Assembly: GCF_006386545.1 (NCBI RefSeq)
Contig: NZ_SWAR01000011.1
Span: 1-64,000, forward strand
From: Methylibium rhizosphaerae
Lineage (GTDB): Bacteria > Pseudomonadota > Gammaproteobacteria > Burkholderiales > Burkholderiaceae_C
Direction of reading: 5' to 3'
Length of the DNA stretch: 64,000 nt
Made by a program: the position numbers and the translations under genes. A model generated the notes under the pieces. That model was not told the origin of the DNA. It did not search any database and was given only the letters and a program-made list of their open reading frames with translations. How positions within the stretch are numbered: position 1 is the first letter of the stretch; each line of letters opens with the position of its first letter. This document shows, one piece after another, positions 37,100 through 46,263 of the stretch.

Positions 37100-37360
37100 T
37101 CAGGACTTGCGCCCGGCCGCCACGAAGGCAGCCAGCGCCTGCACGCTCTTGAAATGGCGGCGGGTTTCTTCGGAATCGGCCGACAGGCTCACGCCGTAGC
37201 GCTTCTGGAGCGCGAGGCCCAGCTCGAGCGCATCGATCGAGTCGAGGCCCAGGCCCTCGACGAACAGCGGCGCTTCGGCGTCGATGTCCTCGGGCTTGAT
37301 GTCCTCGAGCGCCAGCGACGAAATGATCAGTTCCTTGATCTCGAGCTCAAGACTCTGCAC
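37100..37360 (-). CDS. Acyl carrier protein
   Basis: 86 aa from GTG 37360 behind TTGGAG, overlapping the acyltransferase stop by 14 bases. The phosphopantetheine Ser is in EGLGLDSIDALELG (Ser 41). It is one of two carrier proteins in this operon and the natural substrate of the transferase at 20296. Confidence 0.9.
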   Translation of the reverse strand: MQSLELEIKELIISSLALEDIKPEDIDAEAPLFVEGLGLDSIDALELGLALQKRYGVSLSADSEETRRHFKSVQALAAFVAAGRKS

Positions 37361-38123
37361 GACGTGTCTCCAAAGAAAAATATTCGGTGAGGAAATCGGT
37401 GAGGCGGCGCGCCGCCAGCGCTTCGCCGGCGCAGCCGGCGGTGAAGTCGCGCACGGGGATGTCGTCGCACACCTCGATGATGAAATGCGCGCGCCGCTCC
37501 GGCACCCGGTACCAGGCCACGCCCTTGGTCAGCATGGGCGGTGCGCAGCGGATGCGCACCGGCGTGATGTCGATGCCTCCGCGCACGGCAATGTTGGCCG
37601 CGCCGCGCTGCAGGCGCGCCTCGCCGGACAGCGGCGTGCGCGTGCCCTCCGGAAAGATCACCAGGTTGTTGCCGCCGCGGACCGAGGCGATGCAGTCTTC
37701 AACCAGGCCGGCGCCCGAGTCGTTGCAGACGAAGCCCGCCGCGCGGATGGGCCCGCGGGTGAACGGATTGCGCGCCAGCGCGCCCTTGACGATGCAGTCG
37801 GCATGCCGCACGAAGGAGATGAGGAACACCACGTCGATCAGCGACGGATGGTTGGCCAGGATCAGCAGGCCGCGGCGTCGCAGCTTCTCGATGCCGCGCA
37901 CCTCGTAGCTGATCACACCCACCAGCGCCATCAGGCCGACGAACATGCGGAACGACTGGTGGATCACCCACTTGGCGAGGTCGGCCCGGCGCTGCTCGTG
38001 CCAGACCACCAGCGACAGCAACGGGAAGATCACCACGCGCATGAGCAGGCCGCCCAGCCCGAAGGTCGAGAAGCAGAAGCCGGTGGCGCAGATGCGCCAG
38101 TACTGGTCGATGCGCTCAGCCAT
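37347..38123 (-). CDS. PlsC-type lysophospholipid acyltransferase
   Basis: 258 aa with the acyltransferase motifs ANHPSLIDVVF (near 89, catalytic His/Asp pattern NHxSxxD) and IFPEGTRTP (near 155). A membrane segment lies at about 20-45. It likely moves an acyl or polyene chain onto a glycerol-type acceptor, giving the lipid anchor (ApeD-like). It overlaps both neighbours, keeping it in the pigment operon. Confidence 0.84.
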   Translation of the reverse strand: MAERIDQYWRICATGFCFSTFGLGGLLMRVVIFPLLSLVVWHEQRRADLAKWVIHQSFRMFVGLMALVGVISYEVRGIEKLRRRGLLILANHPSLIDVVFLISFVRHADCIVKGALARNPFTRGPIRAAGFVCNDSGAGLVEDCIASVRGGNNLVIFPEGTRTPLSGEARLQRGAANIAVRGGIDITPVRIRCAPPMLTKGVAWYRVPERRAHFIIEVCDDIPVRDFTAGCAGEALAARRLTDFLTEYFSLETRRAES

Positions 38124-38877
38124 GGTGGTGGGGCCGCTGCCAGGTCCACAGGCGACCGGCGGCGCTGCGCTGCAGCTGCGCGTCGCCGCTGACGAAAAAG
38201 CGCAGCACGTCGAGGCCGAACGGCAGGCCGGCGTGGTCGCTCACCGGGCCCGGCTCGGGCGCCTGCGCTGCGTGCAGCTGCAGCTGCGCCGGCTGCGCCG
38301 CGTCGCCAGCGGGTCGCGCCACCTTCCAGGCCCAGGCGTAGCAAGTGGAAGGTTCGTCCTCGAAGCGGGCGTAGTCGCCCGGCAGGGGGGCTTCGTAGTT
38401 GACGACCAGCACTTCGCCGGCCCCGTCGGCCAGCAGGCCCGCGGCCTCGACCATCGCCTCGGCAGCGCCGGCCGCACCGGCGGCGATGGACAGGTAGTTG
38501 GAGCGGTCGCCGCGCGCAATGGAGTACTGCGCGCCGATGGCGTTGTGCACCGACAGCCCGAAGGCGGTGGGCGAGAGGGCCTGCCCGCGGGCGAGTTCGG
38601 CCAGCAGTTCGAGGGAGCGCGTGGCGTCGCCGTACCGCGAGGCCAGCACCACCGGCATGCCACCGGCGGCTGCGCCCTGGCACCACCAGGCCACCTGCAC
38701 GGCGGCACGGCCGAGTGCGCCCAGGCGGCGTCGGGCCATGGCGGGCATTTCACGCAGGTCCGGCTGCTCGTCTCCCGTGGGCAGGTACGGGGCGGCAGCC
38801 CAGGCCTGCCAGTCAGCCGGCGCATGGAGGCCAGCCGCATAGGCCGCCCAATCTTTGATGACGAAGTCGAGGTTCAC
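38116..38877 (-). CDS. Chain-length-factor-like ketosynthase homologue
   Basis: 253 aa from GTG 38877 (VNLDFVIKDW). It resembles the N-terminal half of a ketosynthase (Ketoacyl-synt_2 family) but has Val/His/Asn in GLSVHNAIGAQYSIA where the catalytic Cys loop should be. It therefore should not condense by itself; in aryl polyene systems ApeC pairs with a real ketosynthase and sets chain length. Its probable partner is the product of 24947. First gene of the operon. Confidence 0.8.
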   Translation of the reverse strand: MNLDFVIKDWAAYAAGLHAPADWQAWAAAPYLPTGDEQPDLREMPAMARRRLGALGRAAVQVAWWCQGAAAGGMPVVLASRYGDATRSLELLAELARGQALSPTAFGLSVHNAIGAQYSIARGDRSNYLSIAAGAAGAAEAMVEAAGLLADGAGEVLVVNYEAPLPGDYARFEDEPSTCYAWAWKVARPAGDAAQPAQLQLHAAQAPEPGPVSDHAGLPFGLDVLRFFVSGDAQLQRSAAGRLWTWQRPHHHG

Positions 38878-38992
38878 TGCTCTGATGCGGGTTCGGCATG
38901 TGGTCTGAGCACTTTGCCGAGCGAGGCGACAGCCTCCCCCTCAGAAGCCGAGGACACCTCGCTTGGTCTCCCGTAGAGCGCGATTTTATGAA

Positions 38993-39004
38993 GGAAGCAC
39001 TTCC
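38993..39004. promoter_or_regulatory. Short dyad in the APE operon leader
   Basis: GGAAG-CA-CTTCC lies in the 181-bp gap before the first aryl polyene gene, which must hold the operon promoter. A -10-like CATAAA is close by on the minus strand (about 38985-38990), but I see no well-spaced -35, so the promoter is not assigned. The dyad may be an operator; this is a weak call. Confidence 0.25.
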
Positions 39005-39058
39005 GTTCCTGCTGCAAATTTGGCACGCCCCCTAGATTGGGCGCACCAGGAAGCGCTG

Positions 39059-40270
39059 TTACAGCTCTTTCCGCCGTACAAAACCAACACGTTTGGCGTC
39101 TTCGGGGTAATAGAACTGCACTTCGCCGCGGCGCCAGACACCCAGCCAGATCATGTTGCGCGAGAAGGCATCGTGGTCCGACGGCGAAAACGGCTTGTCA
39201 TGGGTGGTGACCACGCCGACGTAAGGCTTGCGCAGGTCCTCGAGGGCGCGCTTGAGAGCGTCGCCGGAGGTGTCGCCGTTGGTCTGGAACAGCACGCGCA
39301 GCATCAGGTGGACGGCGTCGTAGGTCTGCGCGGCGGCCATGAGCGAGCCGATCGGCTGCGCGCCGGCATGGCGCTTCAGCCTCGCAATGAACGACATGCG
39401 GCGCTCGTTGGAGAGGTCCTGGATGATGGTCTGCACCATCATCACGCCCTCGGCCGCGGCGCCCGCCTTGTCCCAGACGGTGCGAAACGACAGCGGCCAG
39501 GGACCGTACATCGGCCCCTTGAACCCCGCCTCGGCACGCGCCTGGGTCAGCACGGCGAACTCCGGCCCCACGGTGTAGCCGATGATCGCCTCGGCGCCTG
39601 CCGCCCTGGCCTCCTGCACCTCGGCAGCGAGCGTCTTCACGCCCAGGTCGAAACGCGCCGCGTAGACCAGCTTGAGCCGCTTGTCGGCCAGGAAGCGCTC
39701 GACGTCCTTGTAGCCGCCTTCGCCATAACCGGTCTTGTCGGCGAACACGGCCACCCGGGTGAACCCTCGCTTGGCCACTTCGTCGACCAGGAAGGCGGCC
39801 TGCAGCGTGTCGCGTGCCGACATGCGGAAGATGTAGCTGTCGGCCGGCGGGTACTTGGCGGTGACCGCCGAGCCGGTGGCAACGGGCACCACCAGCAGGT
39901 GCTTGTTGTCCTGGAAGACGTCGAGCGATTTCAGGGCGACGCCGGTGTTGCAGAAGCCGACGGTGAAGGCCACCCTCTGCTTCAGCACCAGTTCTTCGGA
40001 GACCTGGCGGCCTTCGTCCGGACTGGCCTTGTCGTCGCGGGACACCAGTTCGATCGAGCGGCCCATGAAGCCGCCCACCTCGTTGATCTCCTTGGTGGCC
40101 AGTTCGGCACCCAGGCGGGCGCTGTTGCCGAAGTCCGCCGAGCCGCCCGAAAACGGGCAGATGAAACCCACCTTCAAGGGCGGCGCCGAGGCCTGGGCCA
40201 GCGCCGGCCCGTGCACGGCCAGCCAGGGGACGGTGGCGGCGACGGCCGCCCGGAGTACACGCCTGAACAT
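39059..40270 (-). CDS. Branched-chain amino-acid-type ABC substrate-binding protein
   Basis: 403 aa from ATG 40270, with AAGGAG at the right distance; in-frame starts further upstream lack it. A signal peptide (about 1-25, ending ALAQA) leads into a type I periplasmic binding fold with LKVGFICPFSGGSADFG at its start, as in LivK-like proteins. It should deliver a Leu/Ile/Val-like or aromatic solute to the LivH/LivM channel. A hairpin separates it from livF, so its expression may be uncoupled from the permease genes. Confidence 0.85.
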   Translation of the reverse strand: MFRRVLRAAVAATVPWLAVHGPALAQASAPPLKVGFICPFSGGSADFGNSARLGAELATKEINEVGGFMGRSIELVSRDDKASPDEGRQVSEELVLKQRVAFTVGFCNTGVALKSLDVFQDNKHLLVVPVATGSAVTAKYPPADSYIFRMSARDTLQAAFLVDEVAKRGFTRVAVFADKTGYGEGGYKDVERFLADKRLKLVYAARFDLGVKTLAAEVQEARAAGAEAIIGYTVGPEFAVLTQARAEAGFKGPMYGPWPLSFRTVWDKAGAAAEGVMMVQTIIQDLSNERRMSFIARLKRHAGAQPIGSLMAAAQTYDAVHLMLRVLFQTNGDTSGDALKRALEDLRKPYVGVVTTHDKPFSPSDHDAFSRNMIWLGVWRRGEVQFYYPEDAKRVGFVRRKEL

Positions 40271-40409
40271 CAGCATCTCCTTCGCTCGCGATGAGGCGGC
40301 AAGCGTAGGAGTCGGTCGCACGGCGAGGCTTAAAGGCGGCCTAAAGCCTAGGGTTGGTCCCAAGCAGGCTTCCGTGCATTGCACACGGATCGTGCTACCC
40401 ATAAAGAAC

Positions 40410-40431
40410 GAACGCGGCCGGAGCCGCGTTC
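40410..40431 (-). terminator. Hairpin between livF and the binding-protein gene
   Basis: GAACGCGGC and GCCGCGTTC pair across a 4-base loop. On the minus strand the stem is followed by GTTCTTTAT, a weak U-tract. It lies 34 bases after the livF stop and could terminate or attenuate the liv transcript. Confidence 0.5.
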
Positions 40432-40464
40432 TTCATGAGGCGCCGTGTGGCCGCCGCGAAAGCG

Positions 40465-41181
40465 TCACTCGCCCAGGTAGGCGGCACGCACCTTCGGGTC
40501 GTTGAGCAGCATCTTGGCATCGCCGCTCATGGTGATTTCGCCGGAGTCCATGACGTAGCCGCGCGCCGCCAGCTGCAGCGCCCGGCTGGCGTTCTGCTCG
40601 ACGAGCAGCACCGTCACGCCCTGCTGGTGGATGTCGTTCACCACCTCGAAGATCTTGTCGACCATGATGGGCGACAGGCCCATCGACGGCTCGTCGAGCA
40701 GCAGCACCTTGGGGCGCGCCATCAGCGCGCGGCCCATCGCGAGCATCTGCTGTTCGCCGCCCGACATGGTGCCGGCCAGCTGGTTGCGGCGTTCCTTCAG
40801 GCGCGGAAAGGTCGCGAAGACCTTCTCCATGTCCGCGTCGATCTCGGCCTTGTCGTTGCGCACGAAGGCGCCCATCTGCAGGTTCTCGGTGATGGTCATG
40901 CGGGTGAACGTGCCCCGGCCTTCGGGCACCATCACCAGCCCCTGCTTCACCAGGTCCCACGAGCCCTGCCCCTTGACGGAGCGGCCCAGGTACTCGATGT
41001 CGCCGTCGGCCGCCGGCTGGGTGCCGGTGACGGCCTTCAGCGTGGTGGTCTTGCCGGCGCCGTTGGCGCCGATGAGGCTGACCAGTTCGCCCTTGCGGAC
41101 CTCGAGCGAGACGCCCTTGACGGCCTGGATGCCGCCGTAGGCAACCTTCAGCCCGCTGACCTTGAGCATGATGTCGGACAT
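40465..41181 (-). CDS. livF: Branched-chain amino-acid ABC transporter ATPase LivF
   Basis: 238 aa from ATG 41181 behind AGGAGA. Walker A is GANGAGKTTT, signature is MSGGEQQMLA, and Walker B is VLLLDEPSMGLSP. LivF and LivG form the ATPase pair that drives uptake through LivH/LivM. The short length and the GTFTRMTITENLQ loop are LivF-like. The gene lies 26 bases after livG. Confidence 0.92.
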   Translation of the reverse strand: MSDIMLKVSGLKVAYGGIQAVKGVSLEVRKGELVSLIGANGAGKTTTLKAVTGTQPAADGDIEYLGRSVKGQGSWDLVKQGLVMVPEGRGTFTRMTITENLQMGAFVRNDKAEIDADMEKVFATFPRLKERRNQLAGTMSGGEQQMLAMGRALMARPKVLLLDEPSMGLSPIMVDKIFEVVNDIHQQGVTVLLVEQNASRALQLAARGYVMDSGEITMSGDAKMLLNDPKVRAAYLGE

Positions 41182-41207
41182 GCGTTGTTCTCCTGCTGTG
41201 CCCGTCA

Positions 41208-41984
<777 letters not shown>

Positions 41985-41994
41985 GGCATCTTCC

Positions 41995-43080
41995 TCACTT
42001 GCTGGGCACGGGGGTCGGAGCTGCCTTGCCGTGTTCGGGCGAGGGCCACAGGCCGCGCGGGCGCATCAGCATGATGATGATCATCGCCAGCGCAATGAGC
42101 AGCTGGCGCAGGATGGCAGCGTCCAGGCGACCGCCGGTGGCGTGCTGCAGCGGGTCGGCCACGTAGCGCAGCACTTCGGGCAGCGCCGCGAGCACGAAGC
42201 CGCCCAGGATCACACCCGGGATGTGGCCCAGGCCGCCGAGCACCACCATGGCCACGACCATGACGGACTCCTGCAGGCTGAACGACTCGGGCGAGACGAA
42301 GTTCTGGAAGGCCGCGAACATGGAGCCCGCCACGCCGCCGAAGGTGGCGCCCATGCCGAAGGCCAGCAGCTTCATGTTGCGGGTGTTGATGCCCATCGCC
42401 TTGGCAGCGATCTCGTCTTCGCGGATGGCCATCCAGGCGCGGCCGATGCGCGACTGCTCCAGGCGATAGCAGATCACCACGCTGGCCACCACGAGCGCGA
42501 GGAACAGGTAGTAGTACAGCGTCACCGAGGCGATCTCGAAGCCGAAGATCTCGGTGGGCCGGCCCAGGTTGACCGGGCCCAGGTGCATGGGGTCGATGCC
42601 GGCGATGCCCTTCGGGCCGTTCGTGATGTTCACCGGCGCGTCCAGGTTGTTCATGAACACGCGGATGATTTCGCCGAAGCCCAGCGTCACGATGGCGAGG
42701 TAGTCGCCGCGCAGCTTGAGCGTGGGAGCGCCCAGCAGCACGCCGGCAATGCCGGCCAGCGCCGCGGCCAGCGGAATGGCGATCCAGATCGGCGTGTGCA
42801 GGCCGTTCGGGAACATCGCCTTGACGGCCGGGAAGGTGTCGGTCAGGTGCGGCGATGCCAGCAGCGCGAACATGTAGGCGCCCACCGCGTAGAACGCGAT
42901 GTAGCCCAGGTCGAGCAGGCCGGCGTAGCCCACCACGATGTTCAGGCCGAGCGCGAGCAGCACGTACAGCAGGGCCAGGTCGATGATGCGCACCCAGGCG
43001 TTGCCGAAGTACTGCGCCACCAGCGGCGTCAGCAGCAGCAGCAGGCCGCAGACGACGAAAACGACAAGCTTGTTTTTCAT
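41995..43080 (-). CDS. livM: Branched-chain amino-acid permease LivM
   Basis: 361 aa, about ten membrane helices. The typical segments are GLNIVVGYAGLLDLGYIAF and the cytoplasmic EDEIAAKAMGIN loop that touches the ATPases. It forms the channel with LivH. The C-terminus (EHGKAAPTPVPSK) is a short soluble tail. Confidence 0.92.
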   Translation of the reverse strand: MKNKLVVFVVCGLLLLLTPLVAQYFGNAWVRIIDLALLYVLLALGLNIVVGYAGLLDLGYIAFYAVGAYMFALLASPHLTDTFPAVKAMFPNGLHTPIWIAIPLAAALAGIAGVLLGAPTLKLRGDYLAIVTLGFGEIIRVFMNNLDAPVNITNGPKGIAGIDPMHLGPVNLGRPTEIFGFEIASVTLYYYLFLALVVASVVICYRLEQSRIGRAWMAIREDEIAAKAMGINTRNMKLLAFGMGATFGGVAGSMFAAFQNFVSPESFSLQESVMVVAMVVLGGLGHIPGVILGGFVLAALPEVLRYVADPLQHATGGRLDAAILRQLLIALAMIIIMLMRPRGLWPSPEHGKAAPTPVPSK

Positions 43081-43101
43081 GATGTCTCGGGTCCTCGTCG
43101 G

Positions 43102-44025
43102 TCAGGCACGGTCGGCCACACGCTCGCCCAGCAGGCCCTGCGGACGCAGCGTCAGCACGAGGATCAGCACGACGAAGGCGAAGATGTCCTGGTAGTGGCT
43201 GCCCAGCACGCCGCCGGTGAGGGCGCCGATGTAGCCGGCACCCAGCGACTCGATGAGCCCCAGCAGCACGCCGCCCACCATGGCGCCCGGCAGGTTGCCG
43301 ATGCCGCCGAAGACCGCTGCGGTGAAGGCCTTGAGGCCCGGCAGGAAGCCCATGGTGTGCTGCACCGAGCCGTAGTTGGCGGCGTACATCACGCCGGCCA
43401 GCGCGGCCAGCGCGGCACCGATGATGAAGGTGGCCGAGATCACCATGTCGGGGCGCACGCCCATGAGGCCCGCCACGCGCGGGTTCTCGGCGGTGGCGCG
43501 CATCGCGCGGCCGAGCTTGGTGTAGTTCACCACGTACATCAGGCCCGCCAGCGTCACCGCGGTGGCGATGAGGATCAGGATCTGGGTGGTGTTGATGACC
43601 GCGCCGCCGATGAAGAACGGCTCGCTGGGCAGCAGGATCGGGTACGGCTTGTAGCCCGGCTTCCAGATGATCATGGCCAGCGTCTGCAGCAGCAGCGACA
43701 TGCCCATGGCGGTGATCAGCGGCGCCAGGCGCGGCGCGTTGCGCAGCGGCCGGTAGGCGATCTTCTCGATGGTGAAGTTGAGCGCCGCGCACACCACGAT
43801 CGCGGCGATGAGCGAGATCAGCAACAGGAGCCAGCCCGGGAGTCCGCTGCCGGCCAGCACCGTGACGACCGTCCAGCTCGTCAAAGCGCCCACCATCAGC
43901 ACTTCGCCGTGGGCAAAGTTGATGAGGTTGATGATGCCGTAGACCATCGTGTAGCCCAGTGCCACGAGCGCATACACGCTGCCCAGCACCAGACCATTGA
44001 TGATCTGCTGTATGAGGATGTCCAT
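43102..44025 (-). CDS. livH: Branched-chain amino-acid permease LivH
   Basis: 307 aa, about eight membrane helices. It opens with QQIINGLVLGSVYALVALGY and has NFAHGEVLMVGA plus the cytoplasmic RAMRATAENPRVAGLMG coupling loop, as expected of LivH. The start is ATG 44025 behind AGGAGACAGC. First gene of the liv operon. Confidence 0.92.
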   Translation of the reverse strand: MDILIQQIINGLVLGSVYALVALGYTMVYGIINLINFAHGEVLMVGALTSWTVVTVLAGSGLPGWLLLLISLIAAIVVCAALNFTIEKIAYRPLRNAPRLAPLITAMGMSLLLQTLAMIIWKPGYKPYPILLPSEPFFIGGAVINTTQILILIATAVTLAGLMYVVNYTKLGRAMRATAENPRVAGLMGVRPDMVISATFIIGAALAALAGVMYAANYGSVQHTMGFLPGLKAFTAAVFGGIGNLPGAMVGGVLLGLIESLGAGYIGALTGGVLGSHYQDIFAFVVLILVLTLRPQGLLGERVADRA

Positions 44026-44184
44026 CCTGCTGTCTCCTGTGTTGACGACAAACGGCGGGCTCTTGCGAGTCCCGCCGCCGACGATCCCGTCCGGCCTCAG
44101 ACGAAAGAAGGGCTGGTGGGGAATCGTGCCGGCACTCTACCTACGCCCCACCCTGCCCAGGCCTATGGCTTGTGCGGGTAGCAA

Positions 44185-44212
44185 AAAGCCCGCCGCGAAT
44201 GTGGCGGGCTTT
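44185..44212. terminator. Bidirectional intrinsic terminator after rarA
   Basis: AAAGCCCGCC and GGCGGGCTTT form a 10-bp stem with an 8-base loop. Both strands are followed by T-rich sequence (TTTTTGC on minus, TTTGCTTTT on plus). It lies 116 bases beyond the rarA stop, in the 302-base gap before livH, and should end the ftsK-lolA-rarA transcript. The rest of that gap presumably holds the livH promoter, which I cannot place. Confidence 0.75.
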
Positions 44213-44327
44213 GCTTTTGGGCAGGTCGGGCACCAAACGGCGCGCATTGTAACGGCGGCGCCTTCCGCACAAGACACTGAGTTTTCGGATCAACCCATGA
44301 ATTTTTCGCCACGGGTTATGCGTTTCT

Positions 44328-45635
44328 TCAGGTTTTGTTCGATTCTTCGTTCAAACGGCGGAGCTCTTGAAGGCGCTCGCCTATGCGGATCTCCAGCCCC
44401 CTGGGTACCGGCTCGTAGAACCGCTGTGCCGCCATGCCGTCGGGGAAGTAGTTCTCACCCGCCGCAAAGCCGCCCGCCTCGTCGTGCGCGTAGCGATAGC
44501 CCTTGCCGTAGTCGAGCTGCTTCATCAGCCTGGTGGGCGCATTGCGCAGGCGCAGCGGCACCGGCCGGGTGACGTCCTGCTTCACGAAGGCGCGCACGGC
44601 GTTGTAGGCCGCATAGACCGCATTGCTCTTGGGCGCCACCGCGAGGTAGACGATGGCCTGGGCCAGCGCCAGCTCGCCTTCGGGCGAGCCGAGGCGCTCG
44701 TAGGTCTCGGCGGCGTCGAGCGCCAGGCGCAGGGCGCGCGGATCGGCCAGGCCGATGTCCTCGTTGGCCATGCGCACCATGCGCCGCGCGATGTAGCGCG
44801 GGTCCACGCCGCCGTCGACCATGCGCACGAACCAGTACAGCGCGGCATCGGGGTCGGACCCGCGCACGCTCTTGTGCAGCGCAGAGATGGTGTCGTAGAA
44901 CTGCTCGCCGCCCTTGTCGTAGCGGCGCAGCTGCTCGCCGAGCGACCGCTCGAGCAGCGGCTCGTCGATCTCGGTCACCTCGCCCACCATGCGGGCGACG
45001 TTCTCGAAGGTGTTGAGCAGCCGGCGCGCGTCGCCGTCGGCGTAGGCGATGAGCCGCACGGTGGCCGCCTCCGAAAGCGGCGGCGCTTCGAGCAGCTTGC
45101 GGCCGCGCTCGAGCATGACCCGCAGGTCCTCGTCGGACAGCGACTGCAGCACGTGCACCGTGGCCCGCGACAGCAGCGCCGAATTGACCTCGAACGACGG
45201 GTTCTCCGTGGTGGCGCCGATGAAGGTGAACAGCCCGGACTCGACGTGGGGCAGGAAGGCGTCCTGCTGGGCCTTGTTGAAGCGATGCACCTCGTCGACG
45301 AACACGATGGTGCGCTGCGCACCACCCAGCAGCCCTCCGCGATGGCGCGCCTGCTGCGCCTGCTCGACCGCGTCTCGGATGTCCTTCACGCCGCCCAGCA
45401 CCGCGGAGATGGGAATGAACAGCGCGTCGAAGGCGTCGGCCATCAGCCGCGCCAGCGTGGTCTTGCCGACGCCGGGCGGGCCCCACAGGATCATCGAATG
45501 GGGCTGGCCAGACTCGAACGCCGCCCGCAGTGGCTTGCCGGGCCCCAGCAGGTGCTGCTGGCCGATCACTTCATCGAGGGTCCTGGGGCGCAGCCGTTCG
45601 GCGAGCGGAGCCTCCAGCGCGTCGGCCGGCTTCAT
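44328..45635 (-). CDS. rarA: Replication-associated recombination protein RarA (MgsA)
   Basis: 435 aa AAA+ ATPase of the clamp-loader clade. Walker A is GPPGVGKTTL (near 52), Walker B is TIVFVDEVHRFN, and sensor 1 is IGATTENPSFEV. It opens with LAERLRPRTLDEVIGQQHLL, the usual RarA start. It acts at stalled replication forks. The gene follows lolA by 7 bases and ftsK before that, an order common in proteobacteria. Confidence 0.94.
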   Translation of the reverse strand: MKPADALEAPLAERLRPRTLDEVIGQQHLLGPGKPLRAAFESGQPHSMILWGPPGVGKTTLARLMADAFDALFIPISAVLGGVKDIRDAVEQAQQARHRGGLLGGAQRTIVFVDEVHRFNKAQQDAFLPHVESGLFTFIGATTENPSFEVNSALLSRATVHVLQSLSDEDLRVMLERGRKLLEAPPLSEAATVRLIAYADGDARRLLNTFENVARMVGEVTEIDEPLLERSLGEQLRRYDKGGEQFYDTISALHKSVRGSDPDAALYWFVRMVDGGVDPRYIARRMVRMANEDIGLADPRALRLALDAAETYERLGSPEGELALAQAIVYLAVAPKSNAVYAAYNAVRAFVKQDVTRPVPLRLRNAPTRLMKQLDYGKGYRYAHDEAGGFAAGENYFPDGMAAQRFYEPVPRGLEIRIGERLQELRRLNEESNKT

Positions 45636-45642
45636 GGAAACG

Positions 45643-46263
45643 CTACTGGGAAAGCACGTCCGCGCCGGGCGGCGGCGTGAAGCGGAAGCGGTCGGCCGGC
45701 AGCGACGCGTTGGCCTCCACCTGGGTGAAGTCGAGCCGCGAACGCTGGCCGAAGCTGTCGACGATCTCGACCGCCGCCAGCTGCTTCGCCCTGAAGGCCA
45801 CCTTCACCGACTGGAAGCCGCTGTCCTTCTGCCTGGGCGTGGCCAGCACCCACTGCAGCCCGCCCTCGTCCGGCAGCGCCTTCAGGGTGAAGTCCTTGTC
45901 GAGGTTGCTGCCGGCGAGCAGGGCGGCAGGCGTGGAGCCGAGGGCCTCGCCCATGGGCCGCACGGTCACCTGGTTCAGGTCGGGGTCGTGCAGCCAGATC
46001 TTCTGGCCGTCGCCCACGATGAGCTGCTCGTAGGGCTTGGCATAGGCGAACCGGAAACGGTTGGGACGCGCGAACTCGAAGCTGCCGTTGGACGACTTCT
46101 TCTTGGCACCGTCGGGCGAGGTGACCACCTGCGTGAAGCTGGCGCGGCCGGTCTTCACGTCGCTGACGAAGGCCTTGAGCGTGTCGATCGCATCGGCATG
46201 GGCCGCAGCGCCTGCGAACAGCAGCGCACCGGCAAGAAGCACTCGTTTCATGGACGGGATCAT
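45643..46263 (-). CDS. lolA: Outer-membrane lipoprotein carrier LolA
   Basis: 206 aa from ATG 46263, overlapping the ftsK stop (ATGA); ATG 46251 also starts a good signal peptide. The signal ends at [28 protein letters not shown] is here split as RASFTQVV and [15 protein letters not shown], typical for LolA. It moves lipoproteins from LolCDE to the outer membrane. This is the housekeeping copy; a divergent LolA-like gene lies in the pigment operon at 30178. Confidence 0.93.
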   Translation of the reverse strand: MIPSMKRVLLAGALLFAGAAAHADAIDTLKAFVSDVKTGRASFTQVVTSPDGAKKKSSNGSFEFARPNRFRFAYAKPYEQLIVGDGQKIWLHDPDLNQVTVRPMGEALGSTPAALLAGSNLDKDFTLKALPDEGGLQWVLATPRQKDSGFQSVKVAFRAKQLAAVEIVDSFGQRSRLDFTQVEANASLPADRFRFTPPPGADVLSQ

